DNA of 64,000 nt. It comes from Symsagittifera roscoffensis (Eukaryota > Xenacoelomorpha > Acoela > Convolutidae). Every line of letters starts with the position of its first letter. The first letter of the stretch is position 1. Where the stretch lies: contig NW_026970969.1 in assembly GCF_963678635.1 (NCBI RefSeq), forward strand, positions 62,001-126,000, read 5' to 3'. Positions 11,800 to 22,650 of this stretch are shown one piece after another. The position numbers and the translations under genes were made by a program. The notes beneath the pieces were generated by a model. It was not told the DNA's origin. It did not search any database and saw only the letters and a list, made by a program, of their open reading frames with translations.

Positions 11800-14600
11800 T
11801 CCCACAATTTGTCTTTCAGTTACTACGAGAAAAATAAACCAAACCATTATTTGCCAAATTTTTGTTTAAATAGTCAACTGACTCATAATTCCTGTTTCAC
11901 TCGCTGTTTCACGAACCTTTTCAGAAAGCCTAAATAAACCAAAAAGCTAATTCAGCAAAACAGTTCTATCAGTCCTTTTATGAGTACAATCCTAGAATTT
12001 TTTAACCAAGCTTGTCCTCTCTTTCTTTCAGGTGGTTATTATGTGCAGCCTTTTTTGTGGGATAAAAAAATTTATCCCGAAATTGAAGTAGGTAATCACG
12101 ATACTTTGAATTCAATGTCAGAGGTGATGTTTTCTGCATTCATGCTTGTTGAACAAAAAGAAGGTTACATTTATCGAAAAACAATGTTTAACGAAGCTTT
12201 TTGTGCGTTTTTATTTCTCGATTTCTGATATATATCATCTTGATGCTTTTTAATCCAAAAAAAATTTTTTTTTTCAAAATTTTGAGTCGGATAGTTTTTC
12301 TCTTGACAATTTATAACATTCACCTCAGTCACACCTAAAACATGCAAAGCCATCGAACAAATATTAGAAAACTAAAGTATGTTTTAGTTTATTCTTGACA
12401 GTGTATATTTGATCAGTTCCCTTGGATCAAGCAAAATTAGTTTCCCTAAAGATGACCAGAGAACGCACACGGTGAAAAACATCAGTACTCTGAACATCTT
12501 GACTAAAAACCTGGAATCAACTCACCTAATTCAGTTTGAAGTACAAATAGTGATCGAAAAGTTTTTCAATAATCAAGTATTTTTGTGTTAACTTAGTAAC
12601 TTTCTGGACCATCAAGATCAATTATGTGATACATTTTTGCATCCGAGTAGAATAATGATTATTTTGAACTTCTTCCTCTACTATTATGTACAGCCGCGCC
12701 TAATGGTTGTTTTAACTGTCCGTAAAAATCACAGTTCTAAACAACCAATTCTTTTCTGTATATAACCAACGATTGGCAATTTGACTAAGTATGTTTCCAT
12801 CAGTTGCCTTTCTGTTATTAGAGGTTGAAAGGTTCATTTCTAACGTTTGAAACTCAAATCGAAATCATATTATGTAAGGCAGACTGGCAATACTTGAAAT
12901 CAGGATCTATGTCCTCACCAAAATCGTCGCGTCAGTGAGCCTCCAGAGTATCTGCCACCGTTGAAGTTTTTCTTTCTCCCAAAAGCAATGGCTGAATCAA
13001 ATTGATACTCCAAAGTTAAATCACTCAATCAATTCGATGAATCATTCAGTCAACCCCAGCAATCAATCGGACAAACATCCCACCCTAAGTCTTGGACAGT
13101 CAAGCAGTCAGCCAAACCCAAGTCTCGCACATCCGATTGATGAGCCATTCCCAAGCCTCGCACAGTCGAGCAGCCAGCTAATCCTAAATATAGTCGAGCT
13201 GTTATCCAATCACAAACAGTTTCTCTGCTGCCAAGAATGGGATATGTTACAACTTCTAAGACTTTTAGTCCATCTGATCATATCGGAATGATTGCGGTTC
13301 AACCAAATTCAAGAAAAAAAATCGAATTGTCAGTATTCTGTCTGGGTTTTTGTATCCAATCGGGATGCAGAGATCAAATTACGAAGAAGTGTTCCAGACT
13401 TTGGCATTTCCATATTGAACACTGGTTGACGTTCGGTTTTTCCGCGACCAGGAGACTTCTCAAAACTCCTGCAATCTGTTATCGAGCGTTTTTCATCCCG
13501 TCAACCCGTATTTAAGTTATTCCCCAACCCCTCTGTATTTAAGCTTTTTTCCCCTTTTTAATGTTTAAGCTTTTTCTCCCGTAAATCTGTGTTTTAGCCT
13601 CCCGTAAATCAGAAGAAACGAAAAGTGTCGGGATGACTGGGTAGGATCTTTTGAAATAACACCATTATGACAATGCAACAAGAGACGAGTTAAATTTTCA
13701 CCCAAACAATATGATACACATTGTTGTCGACTAAATAGACTCCGCGATATCGCCTGAAAAAACGAAGGCCATCGATCTGTCGAGATATGTTACCCTGGAG
13801 TCTATTGGCATAGGCTCGAACAATATTTGCAGCCGGAGAGTTAGGAGGAGAGTTTCCTCGTCCATTTGAAATTATTGTTGATGTGAGAGAAATCCGGTAT
13901 CATTTTTTATGGTAAAAATTACAATTAATTGGCTCAATTTTTTTCTGGTTTAAAGTTTTTTAAAATGTTGTGTTAAAACATTTGTCTCAAAATTACAAAA
14001 AAACAGACAGGCGTTCAAAGACGATGACCGGGACCTACAGACGAAAATCATTCAAGATTTTTGATGCTTTCCTGACAGGCAAAAATTATCCGAAGGCAGA
14101 ATAGGGAATCTCTGGCTTCGATGTATGAAACACAAAATCGATAAAAAACAAAGGAAATATGACTGATGGGATATAACTACGTATCCCAGCTTTAACTGAT
14201 TCATAACCTCAGATGCGGAAACCTGATTTTAGTATCAGTACAATTTTAACCAAAAAAGCGTAGGTTACAAAAAAGCAAAAAGCAGCATGAGAAGCAGAAA
14301 ATTGGCGTTGAAAACCTCATTGTTAATTGTGCTGCCCTTTTTGCTATGTTCTTCTTGGAGATTATACGTTGACACCGACTAACCATCGTTCACGATCAGC
14401 AGCGAACAGTGATTGGTTTTGTGAAACTGAAATTACTCGAGATGAAAATTAGACTGCTAAGGGGAAAGGCCTTTGAATCGATAACGCTTTTGACGAGGTC
14501 CTTTTTAAAAACAAGTCTTATTTTAAGGAGAAAAAATTTGAAAAAAAGCTGGATATTTCAACCGAGACAAAACTTGTTTGATTGTTTTGTTTTACCATTA
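11800..14600. other. Mostly unrecognised stretch
   Basis: Short open frames at 11,980-12,228 (82 codons) and 13,037-13,515 (84 and 92 codons, +) match nothing I know. The 13,037 frame holds an imperfect internal repeat (SLGQSSSQ and SLAQSSSQ, from bases 13,090 and 13,160). At 13,510-13,615 there are T-rich short repeats of 'tttaagctttttc' and 'cccgtaaatc'. A 14,409-14,654 open frame is lysine/leucine-rich low complexity. Confidence 0.4.
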
Positions 14601-14654
14601 AACAAACTTTTAAAGTTAAAATTCAGTAATTTTTTAGTTCTTTTTTTATTTTGA

Positions 14655-15475
14655 TAATGTTCCTTCACATTGAACCTGCTTAATTAAAATATCGAACTGT
14701 CAACTAGAAACGCCGCGAATCATAGTCATAACTTATGATATCGACGAAAACTGGTCCTTAAATTGGGTCTATGTTGATAAACTTACGAAGTTCAACCATG
14801 ATGTTAAGTATCGGCTTGTCGCAGTTGACTGCATGTCCCGCTATCAAAGAGTGCAACCCTTGAAACCAAAGTATTGTACCACAACAGCAGAAGCGTTCAA
14901 AATCATGATAAGGACAATACAACCAAAAAACTATGGGTGGACGAGGGCACAGAGTTTAAAGAGTCCTTCGAAGTACCAAAGAAAAGCATAAAAACCTGAA
15001 GCACAGAGAGCGAGAAAAAATCCGCCTTCGCTGAGAGAAATATCCGGTCCTAGAAAAATCATTTTTATAATTACTTGGAGGATATATGGACCAGCTCATA
15101 TTTTGACAGACTGCATATTTTTGTCAATGCAATTAATTTGAGAACAATTCGTGTCACAAACCCCGCGCCAAATAAGGTAACTAAAAAAGATGTTCCCTGC
15201 CCGATTTCATTAAGAGCAGAACAGTCATTGAAATTAGTTCGAAGTCCAAAGCTTTATGTTGCTGATTATGTTAGATTCGTCAAAGTAGACTTACTATTTC
15301 GCAAGTGTTACAGGGAATCGTTCACCGATGAATTGTTTGAAGTTTTTGGCATACCAACACGAAATCCTCTAACAAACAATTTGACTGATGCTAACAGAGA
15401 ACCGATCGAGTGAAAATTTTACGAGCCTAAACTAAATCGCATTCTGGAGAAAGACAAGCATGACTGAGGGCACTT
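14655..15475 (+). pseudogene. Maverick/Polinton integrase, copy 1
   Basis: This is a retroviral-type (DDE) integrase of the kind carried by Maverick/Polinton elements; it would join element ends to target DNA. The core starts near 'YVDKL' with the first Asp codon at 14,776. The second Asp is at 14,940 in 'WVDEGTEF' and the Glu at 15,033 in 'AFAERNIRS'. The second Asp and the Glu are in one frame, about 31 codons apart, close to the usual spacing. A frame change lies between the first and second Asp, and stops follow 'SIKT' and 'NIRS'. The C-terminal part is an open frame at 15,075-15,413, with 'APNKVTKKDV' and the 'LKLVRSPKLYVADYVR' segment of the DNA-binding tail, ending in a stop after 'REPIE'. 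A second copy starts about 1.3 kb downstream. Confidence 0.85.
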
Positions 15476-15519
15476 CCAGAAGCCCTTTTACGGAAAACGT
15501 TCCCCCTTCCCTCACAATG

Positions 15520-15950
15520 ACGAAAGTTGTGTTCCAGTTTCTAGAAATATTCAAAAAAAATTTATGTCGACCAAAATGATTTTCTGAGCTCTCTCAAATC
15601 ACTATGAATACCCTAATTTGGCATTTGACTAATTTTTCTGCGCAGCAGGTAATTTTAAAAGAAGGCCAAAAAAGCATTTTTAGGCACTTTTTTAAAAATA
15701 TGGTCACAAAAACGCGTTTTTCGGCGCGTGCTCCCCCCTCAAATTTAGTATACAGTGGCGCCAAAGGCGCCTTTAGAAAAATTCTAAGGTCAGTCTCAAC
15801 CAAAAATGGATGGATCAAAACTGTACAAACAAGGAGAAAATTATCAAGATTGAAGAAAAAAGGTTAAAAATTAAAATATAGTGACAAAAGTCCCGCATTT
15901 TTTGGTAGTGTGAACAACTTGATAAAAGCAAACAATTTGTCGCGCAAAAA
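15520..15950. other. Spacer between the two integrase copies
   Basis: An 87-codon plus-strand frame (15,604-15,867) and a 74-codon minus-strand frame overlap here. Neither is recognised. A short 12-base palindrome 'aaaggcgccttt' with a second 'ggcgcc' just before it lies at about 15,762-15,779. This segment may be leftover capsid-gene sequence from the first unit or unrelated DNA. Confidence 0.4.
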
Positions 15951-15954
15951 AATA

Positions 15955-16820
15955 AACATTTTCTTCGCACTGAACCTGCTTAAACAAGATATCGAACCGT
16001 CAGCCAAAAAACGCCGCGACTGAAAGTCATAATTTATGATATCGACTAAAACTGGTCATCAAATCTTACCTATGTTGATAAACTTGTCAAGTGCAAGCAT
16101 GATGTTAAGTATCTGCTTGTCGCCATTGACTGCGTGCCCCGCTATCTCAGATTGCAACCCTTTGAAAATAAAGTATGCTGCTACAGCAGCAGAAGCGTTC
16201 AAAATCATGATAGCGCCAAATCAACCAAAAAATTATGGGTGGACGAGGGCACAGAGATTCGAGAGTTCTTCGAAGCATCATGTGAAAAGAAAGGCATAAA
16301 AACCTAAAGCACAGAGAGCAAGAAAAATTGCACATTCGCTGAGAGAAATATCCGGTCCTTCAAAAATCTTAATTTTGAATGGACAAACTCAGATTTTGAC
16401 AAACTGCAAGTTTTTGTCAATGCAATTAGTTCGAGATCAAATCGTGTCACAAACCTTGCTCCAAATAAAATAACTAAAAAAAAGTTCCTCGCCTGATTTC
16501 AGCAAGAGCAGAACAGTCATTGAAATTAGTTCGACGTCCAAAGCTTTATGTTGGTGATAATGTTAGATTCGTCAAAGTAGACATACCTTTTCGCAAGGGT
16601 TATACAATACCGTTCACCGATGATGTGTTTGAGTTTTTTGGCATACCAACAGGATATCCTCCAACGAACACTTTGATTGATACTAACAGAGAACCGATTG
16701 AGGGAAAATTTTACGATTCTAAACTAATTCGCGTCTGGAGAATACAGTCAAGACTGAGGGCACTTCCAGTAGCCCTTTTACCCATAATGTTCCCCCTTCC
16801 TTCACAAGCACCCTAGTTTT
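15955..16820 (+). pseudogene. Maverick/Polinton integrase, copy 2
   Basis: The whole of copy 1 is repeated here from 'aacctgctta' onward, with clear divergence. The catalytic residues are again visible: Asp at 16,077 in 'YVDKL', Asp at 16,242 in 'WVDEGTEI', and Glu at 16,341 in 'FAERNIRS', the last two 33 codons apart. Frame changes occur near 16,165 and 16,490. The C-terminal DNA-binding region is better preserved than in copy 1: an open frame at 16,520-16,816 runs from 'LKLVRRPKLYVGDNVR' through 'PFRKGYTIPFTDDVFEFFG' to 'GKFYDSKLIRVW' without a stop. This copy lies directly before the capsid genes and is the likelier partner of that block. Confidence 0.85.
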
Positions 16821-16829
16821 GTCTGAATC

Positions 16830-17645
16830 AATGAACGTTTTTGAAGAAAAAAAATTGCAAGATGAATGGAGATTAGCAGTTACAGAAAATTCCTTCCCTA
16901 CTCACATAAACAAAAAAACTGACAACAGCATTGTGTACTACAAAACGATCGGGTAATAGCAAGCATGAAAGTTGAGAAAAACGGGATTTCCAGACCTTAC
17001 CTTGGAACTATAAAAACTATCGGGTTAAAGTAAGCATGAAATTTGAGAAGAGAAAGACAGCATTTCAGACATAATTTTTGAGAAACAGTAAAATAACAAA
17101 AGGACAATTTACGAGCATTGAGCAAATAATGAATGAGATTTCGAGAGTTATAATTAGAGAAATTGGATCCTATAGCCAAAAATATTTAATTATGGCTGCT
17201 TTATTGGGAAGGTATAATTTTTTCAAGTCTGCAAATTCCAAGTCTACTTGAATTCAAATGCGTCAGAGATGGAACTGGTTATCACATAGTTACAAAGAAA
17301 GAAAGCTCGAAACACAGCACATTCTCTACCCACGATCTTATTGCTGATTATCCCTTTGATGTATGCGCTGGTATTCAGCTTATGTTTAATTATATGGACA
17401 TCAATCAATATCATATAGTCGGATATACAAAAGCACCCCTTTTACGTTTCATTGATACAAATCGTCGAGTAAAAAAACTGATCTCGATTGAACCGAATCT
17501 TCATAAGTAATTTGAAAATAAAAAAAACCTTTGGTCAAAAATTTTTCTAATAATTCTGTAAGCTTGCGCACAGAAACTGGAGATTTTGTTCCTTTCGCTG
17601 GAGGGGGATAAGTTGTTCTGACATTGAAATTTCGAAAGATTAGCA
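16830..17645 (+). pseudogene. Polinton penton-like (minor capsid) protein, broken
   Basis: This is the vertex capsid protein class of Maverick/Polinton elements, predicted to be a single jelly roll that sits beside the major capsid protein. The start reads MNVFEEKKLQDEWRLAV and continues to 'ENSFPTHINKKTD', the conserved opening, from about 16,830. The middle is found at 17,330-17,470 as 'FNYMDINQYHIVGYTKAPLL' followed by 'RFIDTNRRVKK'. The C-terminus at 17,555-17,640 reads 'LRTETGDFVPFAGGG', a stop, then 'VVLTLKFRKI', the usual end of this family. There are at least two frame changes and a stop at 17,606. It follows the integrase and precedes the pX-like gene on the same strand. Confidence 0.72.
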
Positions 17646-17646
17646 A

Positions 17647-17943
17647 TTGATCAATTTTGATTCATGTTACCACAAGCAAGCAAACCTACCACAATTCTCG
17701 GTACGTTACAGACAACGAGGCAGTGGCTTCGGTGCATTAGCCTTGGGAATAGGAAGTTATATGCTGGCTCCACAATTTGTGATACCCGCAGCTAAAATGA
17801 TCGGAAAAGAACGACTTCTCCAGGCAGCTCCAGAACTGATAGAAAATGCGTCAAAAAGAAAAATCCTAAGAATGCACTCGAAAGCACCCTTAAAAAAGCA
17901 ATCAAAAAGCAAGAGTAGGAAGATATCAGAAATCTCGAAATAG
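17647..17943 (+). CDS. Polinton pX-like core/minor capsid protein
   Basis: A 98-codon open frame contains 'RQRGSGFGALALGIG', then a hydrophobic stretch 'MLAPQFVIPAAKMIGKERLL' and a strongly basic tail with many Lys and Arg. That order (Gly-rich RGxG motif, hydrophobic helix, basic tail) marks the small virion protein next to the major capsid gene in Maverick/Polinton elements, compared with adenovirus pX/pVI. Similar proteins are thought to bind DNA or disturb membranes. The ATG at 17,647 is simply the first available; the true start could differ. The frame ends at a TAG; a shifted frame after it stays basic, so the tail may have been longer. It lies between the penton-like and major capsid fragments, which is the expected neighbourhood. 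Confidence 0.68.
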   Translation: MINFDSCYHKQANLPQFSVRYRQRGSGFGALALGIGSYMLAPQFVIPAAKMIGKERLLQAAPELIENASKRKILRMHSKAPLKKQSKSKSRKISEISK

Positions 17944-18048
17944 TGATCCGAAAAAAAGACAACGGAAAAGAATTGAAAAACGAGACGCGTCACTCCCAGA
18001 AAACAAACTGCACACAGAAGTCGTTCAGATTTCTTTACAAGGGTTAAA

Positions 18049-18297
18049 ATGATTTCTAATTCAGTCCCGATCGAAGCAACTCACATTTCGTTGGACTTAT
18101 TTGAAAAAAAGGCTTTAGTTGTCACTTTTGAAAATGCATTCCTCCAAAAAACTGGACCTTCCTCCTTTTCTGATGGTGTTATGGTCGAGTTTGAAGTACA
18201 CGGTGACAGAAATAATTTCAACGATTTTCAACGTACAGGTTTGGAAATAATTGCACGAGTTGTTCGAAGCAATGGCTTTTTTAAACTACTTTATTGA
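18049..18297 (+). pseudogene. Polinton major capsid protein, N-terminal fragment
   Basis: An 82-codon frame begins MISNSVPIEATHISLDLF and continues 'GVMVEFEVHGDRNNFNDF' to 'LEIIARVVRSNG'. The 'LDLF' opening, the 'EFEVHG' strand with its following acidic/Asn loop, and a 'LEIIARVV' strand line up with the first strands of the double-jelly-roll major capsid protein (hexon-like) of Mavericks. The family is several hundred residues long, so most of the gene is missing. The frame ends shortly after the last recognisable residue, about 100 bases before the inverted-repeat insertion. Alternative: a fragment already truncated before the insertion arrived. Confidence 0.62.
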
Positions 18298-18379
18298 TGT
18301 TTTTTGTAAAATTTGTAACTTCGTTTTTTTTCATATTATTCTTATTAACAATAGATTTTCTTTAGCTGCAAGTTTATGT

Positions 18380-18512
18380 GAACCGCAAAAAAAGTCGTAT
18401 CAAGTCCTTCGAAAAACTAAGCATGGACATTTGGTTTTGCGGGCAATAGCTAACTCGGCGTTGCTCATCGCTACGCTCCTCGGGAACTCCTCACGCTTGT
18501 GTAGTTAAATTT
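18380..18512 (+). repeat. Left inverted repeat of the 2.7 kb insertion
   Basis: This contains 'gctacgctcctcgggaac', the complement of the right-end core. Matching continues outward through the 'tatcaagtccttcgaaaaac' segment with some substitutions. It is clearly GC-richer than its surroundings. Confidence 0.7.
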
Positions 18513-18529
18513 TTAAAAGTACCAGAGAA

Positions 18530-19005
18530 CAAAAAAAGCAAAAATGTTTGAATCAATTTGCATACAACCATACCCATTTAAAACTATGTCAATATTTATC
18601 GAAAATTCAGCGGCAATTTCACCATTCAAAAGATTAGTAAATCGTCTAATCGTTACGTTAGTAATCAAGTCAATTTGAGTTTGTACAGATTTGCGAACTG
18701 GAACACCAATAACATCGAGATTGTTGTTTGAGTTGCTGCTTTCAATTTACAGCTGCTTTCAATTTTTCAATCAGAAGGCCAGACATTTGATAATTGGAGC
18801 AACCCAAAATTAAATACTTGAATGTAGAGAGAGGGTAAGAGACAACGATGCCTTTTGAAGTAAATCGGTAGACTTTTTGTAAATTCGACCAGCACAAGAT
18901 AATGTTTTTCGTTGTCAATCGATTGATAGCAAAAATACAAATTGTTCGGATAATATGATACCGCAAAATTTGCATTTGAAGCGAAACCAGAGAAGTTGGG
19001 TTCAT
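18530..19005 (-). pseudogene. Unrecognised minus-strand open stretch inside the insertion
   Basis: An 87-codon minus frame (18,742-19,005) is followed, after a frame change around the doubled 'gctgctttcaattt' at 18,738-18,760, by about 75 further stop-free codons toward the left repeat. The second part reads 'NNLDVIGVPVRKSVQTQ' and 'INIDIVLNGYGCMQIDS'. I recognise no family. The doubled 14-base word may be the slip that shifted the frame. Confidence 0.3.
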
Positions 19006-19009
19006 GATG

Positions 19010-20090
19010 CAGGCTGAAAAATTTTTAATTGTTCAAATTGTTTGATTGATTATACATTGCTTCAACCATTGCTTCTAAGTTTCAAATAAGCAACAAGTTA
19101 AAAACACAACCCGGCAATTATCATTGTTGTCACTTGTGCATTCCTGCTCCAAGCATGAAGATTCTTTAGATTTGTTTTACTTTTTTCTAAGTTTTTCAGC
19201 CACATCGCCATTTTTTCCTTTCGTCAATCTTTTGAGTTTTGTGTAATTGTCCGCCAAGGAATCGATCTAACCACATGACAAAATTATTACTTGTCGATAC
19301 TTGGAAGCTCCCTTTTAGTATTTTTTGTACAATTTTATAGTTATATAAGTACCGGTCTGTGCGAATGTTTTCGCAACGACTCTAAATAATCGTTCATCAT
19401 TCGAAGATCTGTCCCAAAAACCATCAAAAGAGTCAAGCTCCATATCAAGAGAAGCCTACATAACAAATGAACAACAACCATTTTATTTATTTTTTGTGTT
19501 GAACGTTGAAGAATGACTGATCACAGCATACGAGTCAGATATTGCGTTCCCAGAGTAGAAGTTTATGTGACAATTTTACGAGCGCCCTAAGCCATAATGA
19601 TATAATTTATCATCAAGGATAAAATGACTTCAACAATAAACAAACTTTTATTTGCGTATACTCTAGAAATCTTCTAATGTTTTTATTTTGGCGGTTACTT
19701 CAATGACTACTATGAATCACGATAATGAAATTTTGACAGCTTGACAATAAAACCTGACAATAAAACAAGAAAACTTGAACTTGAGTGTTTTTGCCCGTAG
19801 CCACTATAATAAACCTATCACATAAATCTGAAAAGTCGGGTTTTCACATGCAAACTTAACATAGCCTTAAACTTCATGTGTAAAAGATTGAATAAAATGG
19901 TTAGCCGCGCCTAAAAATTAATTAGCTTTGAACTAACTGAGCCATGCCAACCCTTTACTGATCTTATTCTCATTAATGAACTTTTCATACTTTTCATTCT
20001 CAAAGTTTTGTTTCGCGAATTAAGTCAATTTATTTTAACGAAAACTTAAATTATTTTGAAGTTATAACTAGTGCTTCACAAAATATATCA
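19010..20090. other. Gene-free interior of the insertion
   Basis: This is AT-rich sequence with no defensible open frame or repeat. Confidence 0.5.
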
Positions 20091-20099
20091 CGAGTTGCT

Positions 20100-20590
20100 A
20101 TGAGTTTGAGAATATCACATATGAGTTTTGCTAATCACGAGAGCTATCCAGCATTAGAAAAGACTGATATAACGACGCAAACTTGCTCGAGCAGTCTCCT
20201 AGAAAAATCCTCTCCGCGTATGACTGCGAGTCAATGCCGTTGTATGAAAGTTAGGAGGGTTGTATTTTTGATTATGCTGAGTGCGAAGCATACTGCGTTA
20301 TTCTGACAGCATTGTCTCCCGAGTCGTTTTTTATGGGATCACTTTCAACTCCAGAACACTCAAATTCCGATTCGGATGCTCGTGTTTCATCGACACAGTC
20401 TGCGGAGACAATTGATATAGTGACCCCAGATCTTATTTTAGGAATCCCTCTATTTCCAGCTCGCTCAAATTCCTCAAATTCCTATTCGGATGCTCGTGTT
20501 TCATCGACACAGTCTGCGGAGACAATTGATATAGTGACCCCAGATCTTATTTTAGGAACCCCTCTATTTCCAGCGTCCCAAGAAAGATAA
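20100..20590 (+). pseudogene. Unrecognised open stretch with a doubled 38-codon unit
   Basis: Two plus frames adjoin: 20,100-20,306 and 20,253-20,590. The second is open for about 110 codons without needing its internal ATG at 20,312. It holds 'FDYAECEAYCVILTALSPES' and then a Ser/Asp-rich tail in which a 114-base unit is present twice in frame, giving 'DARVSSTQSAETIDIVTPDL' at both places (units start at 20,371 and 20,485). The two DNA copies are almost identical. No domain is recognised. The acidic Ser/Thr-rich tail would suit a disordered C-terminus. Confidence 0.35.
20371..20573 (+). repeat. Two near-identical 114-base tandem units
   Basis: 'ttcggatgctcgtgtttcat' occurs at 20,371 and 20,485. 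The copies stay identical apart from isolated changes (ATC against ACC near the end) up to 'cctctatttccagc'. The period is 114 bases, a multiple of three. Confidence 0.95.
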
Positions 20591-20984
20591 AATACAGTTT
20601 CGAGAGTTCTAATGACTTAAACAAAAAAAATCTTTCCTTTGTTTCAGATATTATTCAAAGGTTTTTTAGTTTGATTTTCGTTTGAACTGATATTTAATTT
20701 GGTTAAACTTGACTGTGTCTGAATTTATGATTGGATAGCTTCTAATTATTTCATATCACATACTGACTTGAATTTAAAATGAGAGTGAATAAATTAAGTT
20801 AAAAACGAAAGAAAAGAAGTTGAAAAGTTATGTTTTTAAGTTTTGAACATGAGTAAAATTTACTGCTTTTTTGCTAATTGATTTCAAAGATACTTTGTTT
20901 TAATATTTTCTCTTTTTTTCACAACATAATAAGTTTAAAGTGTTCCTCTACTTTGGAAGTAAACAATTGTTTTTTCACTTCACT

Positions 20985-21110
20985 TTACAGAACGTCAGAC
21001 GTTCCCGAGGAGCGTAGCGACGAGCAAAGCCGGGATAGCTTTTGCACGCTAAACCAAACGGCCATGCCCTAATATTTCGAAGTACTTGGTATGAAATGTT
21101 TCACGGTACA
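20985..21110 (-). repeat. Right inverted repeat of the 2.7 kb insertion
   Basis: This contains 'cgaggagcgtagcgacgag' at 21,003. It matches the complement of 18,380-18,512 across about 110 bases with gaps. Confidence 0.7.
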
Positions 21111-21114
21111 CTGA

Positions 21115-21765
21115 ATCTCGTGAAATGATTTTCGGTTTCTGTTAAACATTTTCAATTGAGAGTCTATATTTATCATGTATCAGCAATTATCAAGATATAC
21201 AATTTGAAAAAAAATCAATTTTTAACACTATCTCATATTTCACATTATTTTTATAACTGAGGGCTTGATTTTCTTTAAATCTACTTGAGCAAACCAAAAA
21301 ATGGGCTTGAAATCATCAAAAAATTTTTGCTTCCCAGTTGAAATTAGTCAAAAAAAAATTTAGGCTGAATCTGGATCATTATAAGCTTTCATTTTTTAAA
21401 ATTTTGTGCTGAAATGACAATTGAAAGCCTAAACCACTCCTAAAAAATGCCAAAACTCAAAAAATTTTATCGCTGCCAATCAAAATTAACAGAACAGTTT
21501 TTAGGTTGTAAATGAATCAGTTTTTCTGTATACAAAACCCTTGCACTTGAACTACTCGCTGAGACATATACAGCCTAAAGCTGTGGTAAACACTGATTTT
21601 TTGAAATGAAACAAAACTCTTGGCTTTTAGTCCTAGTCACTTCTCGTTTTTGCTTCTTCATAACCAATTTTACTTCAATCTCGAAACTTTTCTGAATTAC
21701 TTCAGTAACTTCAACAAACAATGCCGAACACTACTTAAAAAGTACACAATATCCTGTCTACCCTC
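21115..21765. other. AT-rich gap before PolB
   Basis: No continuation of the capsid gene and no other coding signal is visible in any frame. Stops are dense. Confidence 0.5.
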
Positions 21766-21768
21766 CTC

Positions 21769-22650
21769 CTCAAACAACTTGCGATGATTGTGTCGAATCA
21801 TTCGGGATTTTGTCGGAAGCCCGAGAGCACGTGGAGCTGGCACAAGTCATGGTTTCGAATAGGCATTGTATCTATTGCCGTACAAAGTTTCTCACCGCGG
21901 AAAGCTACAAAAAAAATTGCTGAAAAAGCACGCATTGCCAGTTTGGGATAGCATCGAGAAAAGATCTTCCGCTGCCCCGACGGAAATCGCGTTCAGAGGT
22001 AAATTTCTCCGATACGATTTCAAATTTGGTGAAAAAGAAATTGATTTGCTTCAAGTCATGATGCAAAACAAGGAGGGAATAGATGCTCTCTTACTGAAAA
22101 GGCTCAAAGATGGTCTGGCAAAAAGGTAATTCCATGTGGAAACGGGGATGGTCAAATTTCTCACTGTGTAAGACGGGGACACTGGAAACTTCGAAAGGAC
22201 CATGATATTTCCAAACATTAAGACATTGACAGTGTACTTCGAGGGAATAGCTGGGGATCAATACATGAAACTGACCTAACATATGTTCAACCAAGTCAAT
22301 TCGTTCTCTTCTCATGTAGTCGGACGGATTATCGATCGAATTGAAAAACTGCAAACCATTTTCGCGGCCTTCTCACCAATAAGAGCAGGATCCTACCTCG
22401 AGCTATCTGATGCACTCAGCTCTGCTTCTACTCTGCTCACAAATATCAACATTTAAGATGGAGAACATTGTTTTCTATACTGATTTATTGCAGTATATCA
22501 CAACGGGAATGAGCCTGCCCTATACACCACATCTAGAAGTATGGTGGCTGGAGGAAAACAAAGTCTACTTCTACGATCTGGACAAAAAAGGAACTGTGAA
22601 AATCAATGGGGAATACGGAATGCCGATGGGTCTGTTGGATATACATATTT
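21769..22650 (+). pseudogene. Maverick type I PolB, N-terminal part with zinc fingers
   Basis: The gene appears to begin with two C2H2-like fingers at about 21,778-21,930: 'CDDCVESFGILSEAREH' and 'CIYCRTKFLTAESYKKN', the second lacking its final His. After a frame change an 87-codon open frame (21,866-22,129) ends near 'LLKRLKDGLAKR'. In another frame 'NFERTMIFPNIKTLTVYFEG' and 'GRIIDRIEKLQTIFAAFSPI' lead to 'AGSYLELSDALSS' (22,386) and a 'LTNINI' segment, the entry to the polymerase that precedes the exonuclease in this family. Then comes an 80-codon frame at 22,410-22,652 ending 'YGMPMGLLDIHI'. At least four frame changes are needed. It joins the better preserved polymerase body downstream. 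Confidence 0.7.

Larger units (their letters stand above)
18380..21110. mobile_element. 2.7 kb insertion bounded by inverted repeats
   Basis: The left end (about 18,380-18,512) and right end (about 20,985-21,110) are diverged inverted copies of one another. Both carry the GC-rich core 'cccgaggagcgtagcga' (right end as written, left end as its complement) and, outside it, 'tcaagtccttcgaaaaact' against the complement of 'aatatttcgaagtacttgg'. Inside are a minus-strand open stretch next to the left repeat (about 18,530-19,005) and a plus-strand one next to the right repeat (20,100-20,590), so the two read outward. No transposase is recognised. The element separates the major capsid fragment from PolB. 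It could be a nonautonomous DNA transposon, a small virus-like insert, or two unrelated copies of a short repeat in opposite orientation. Confidence 0.6.
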
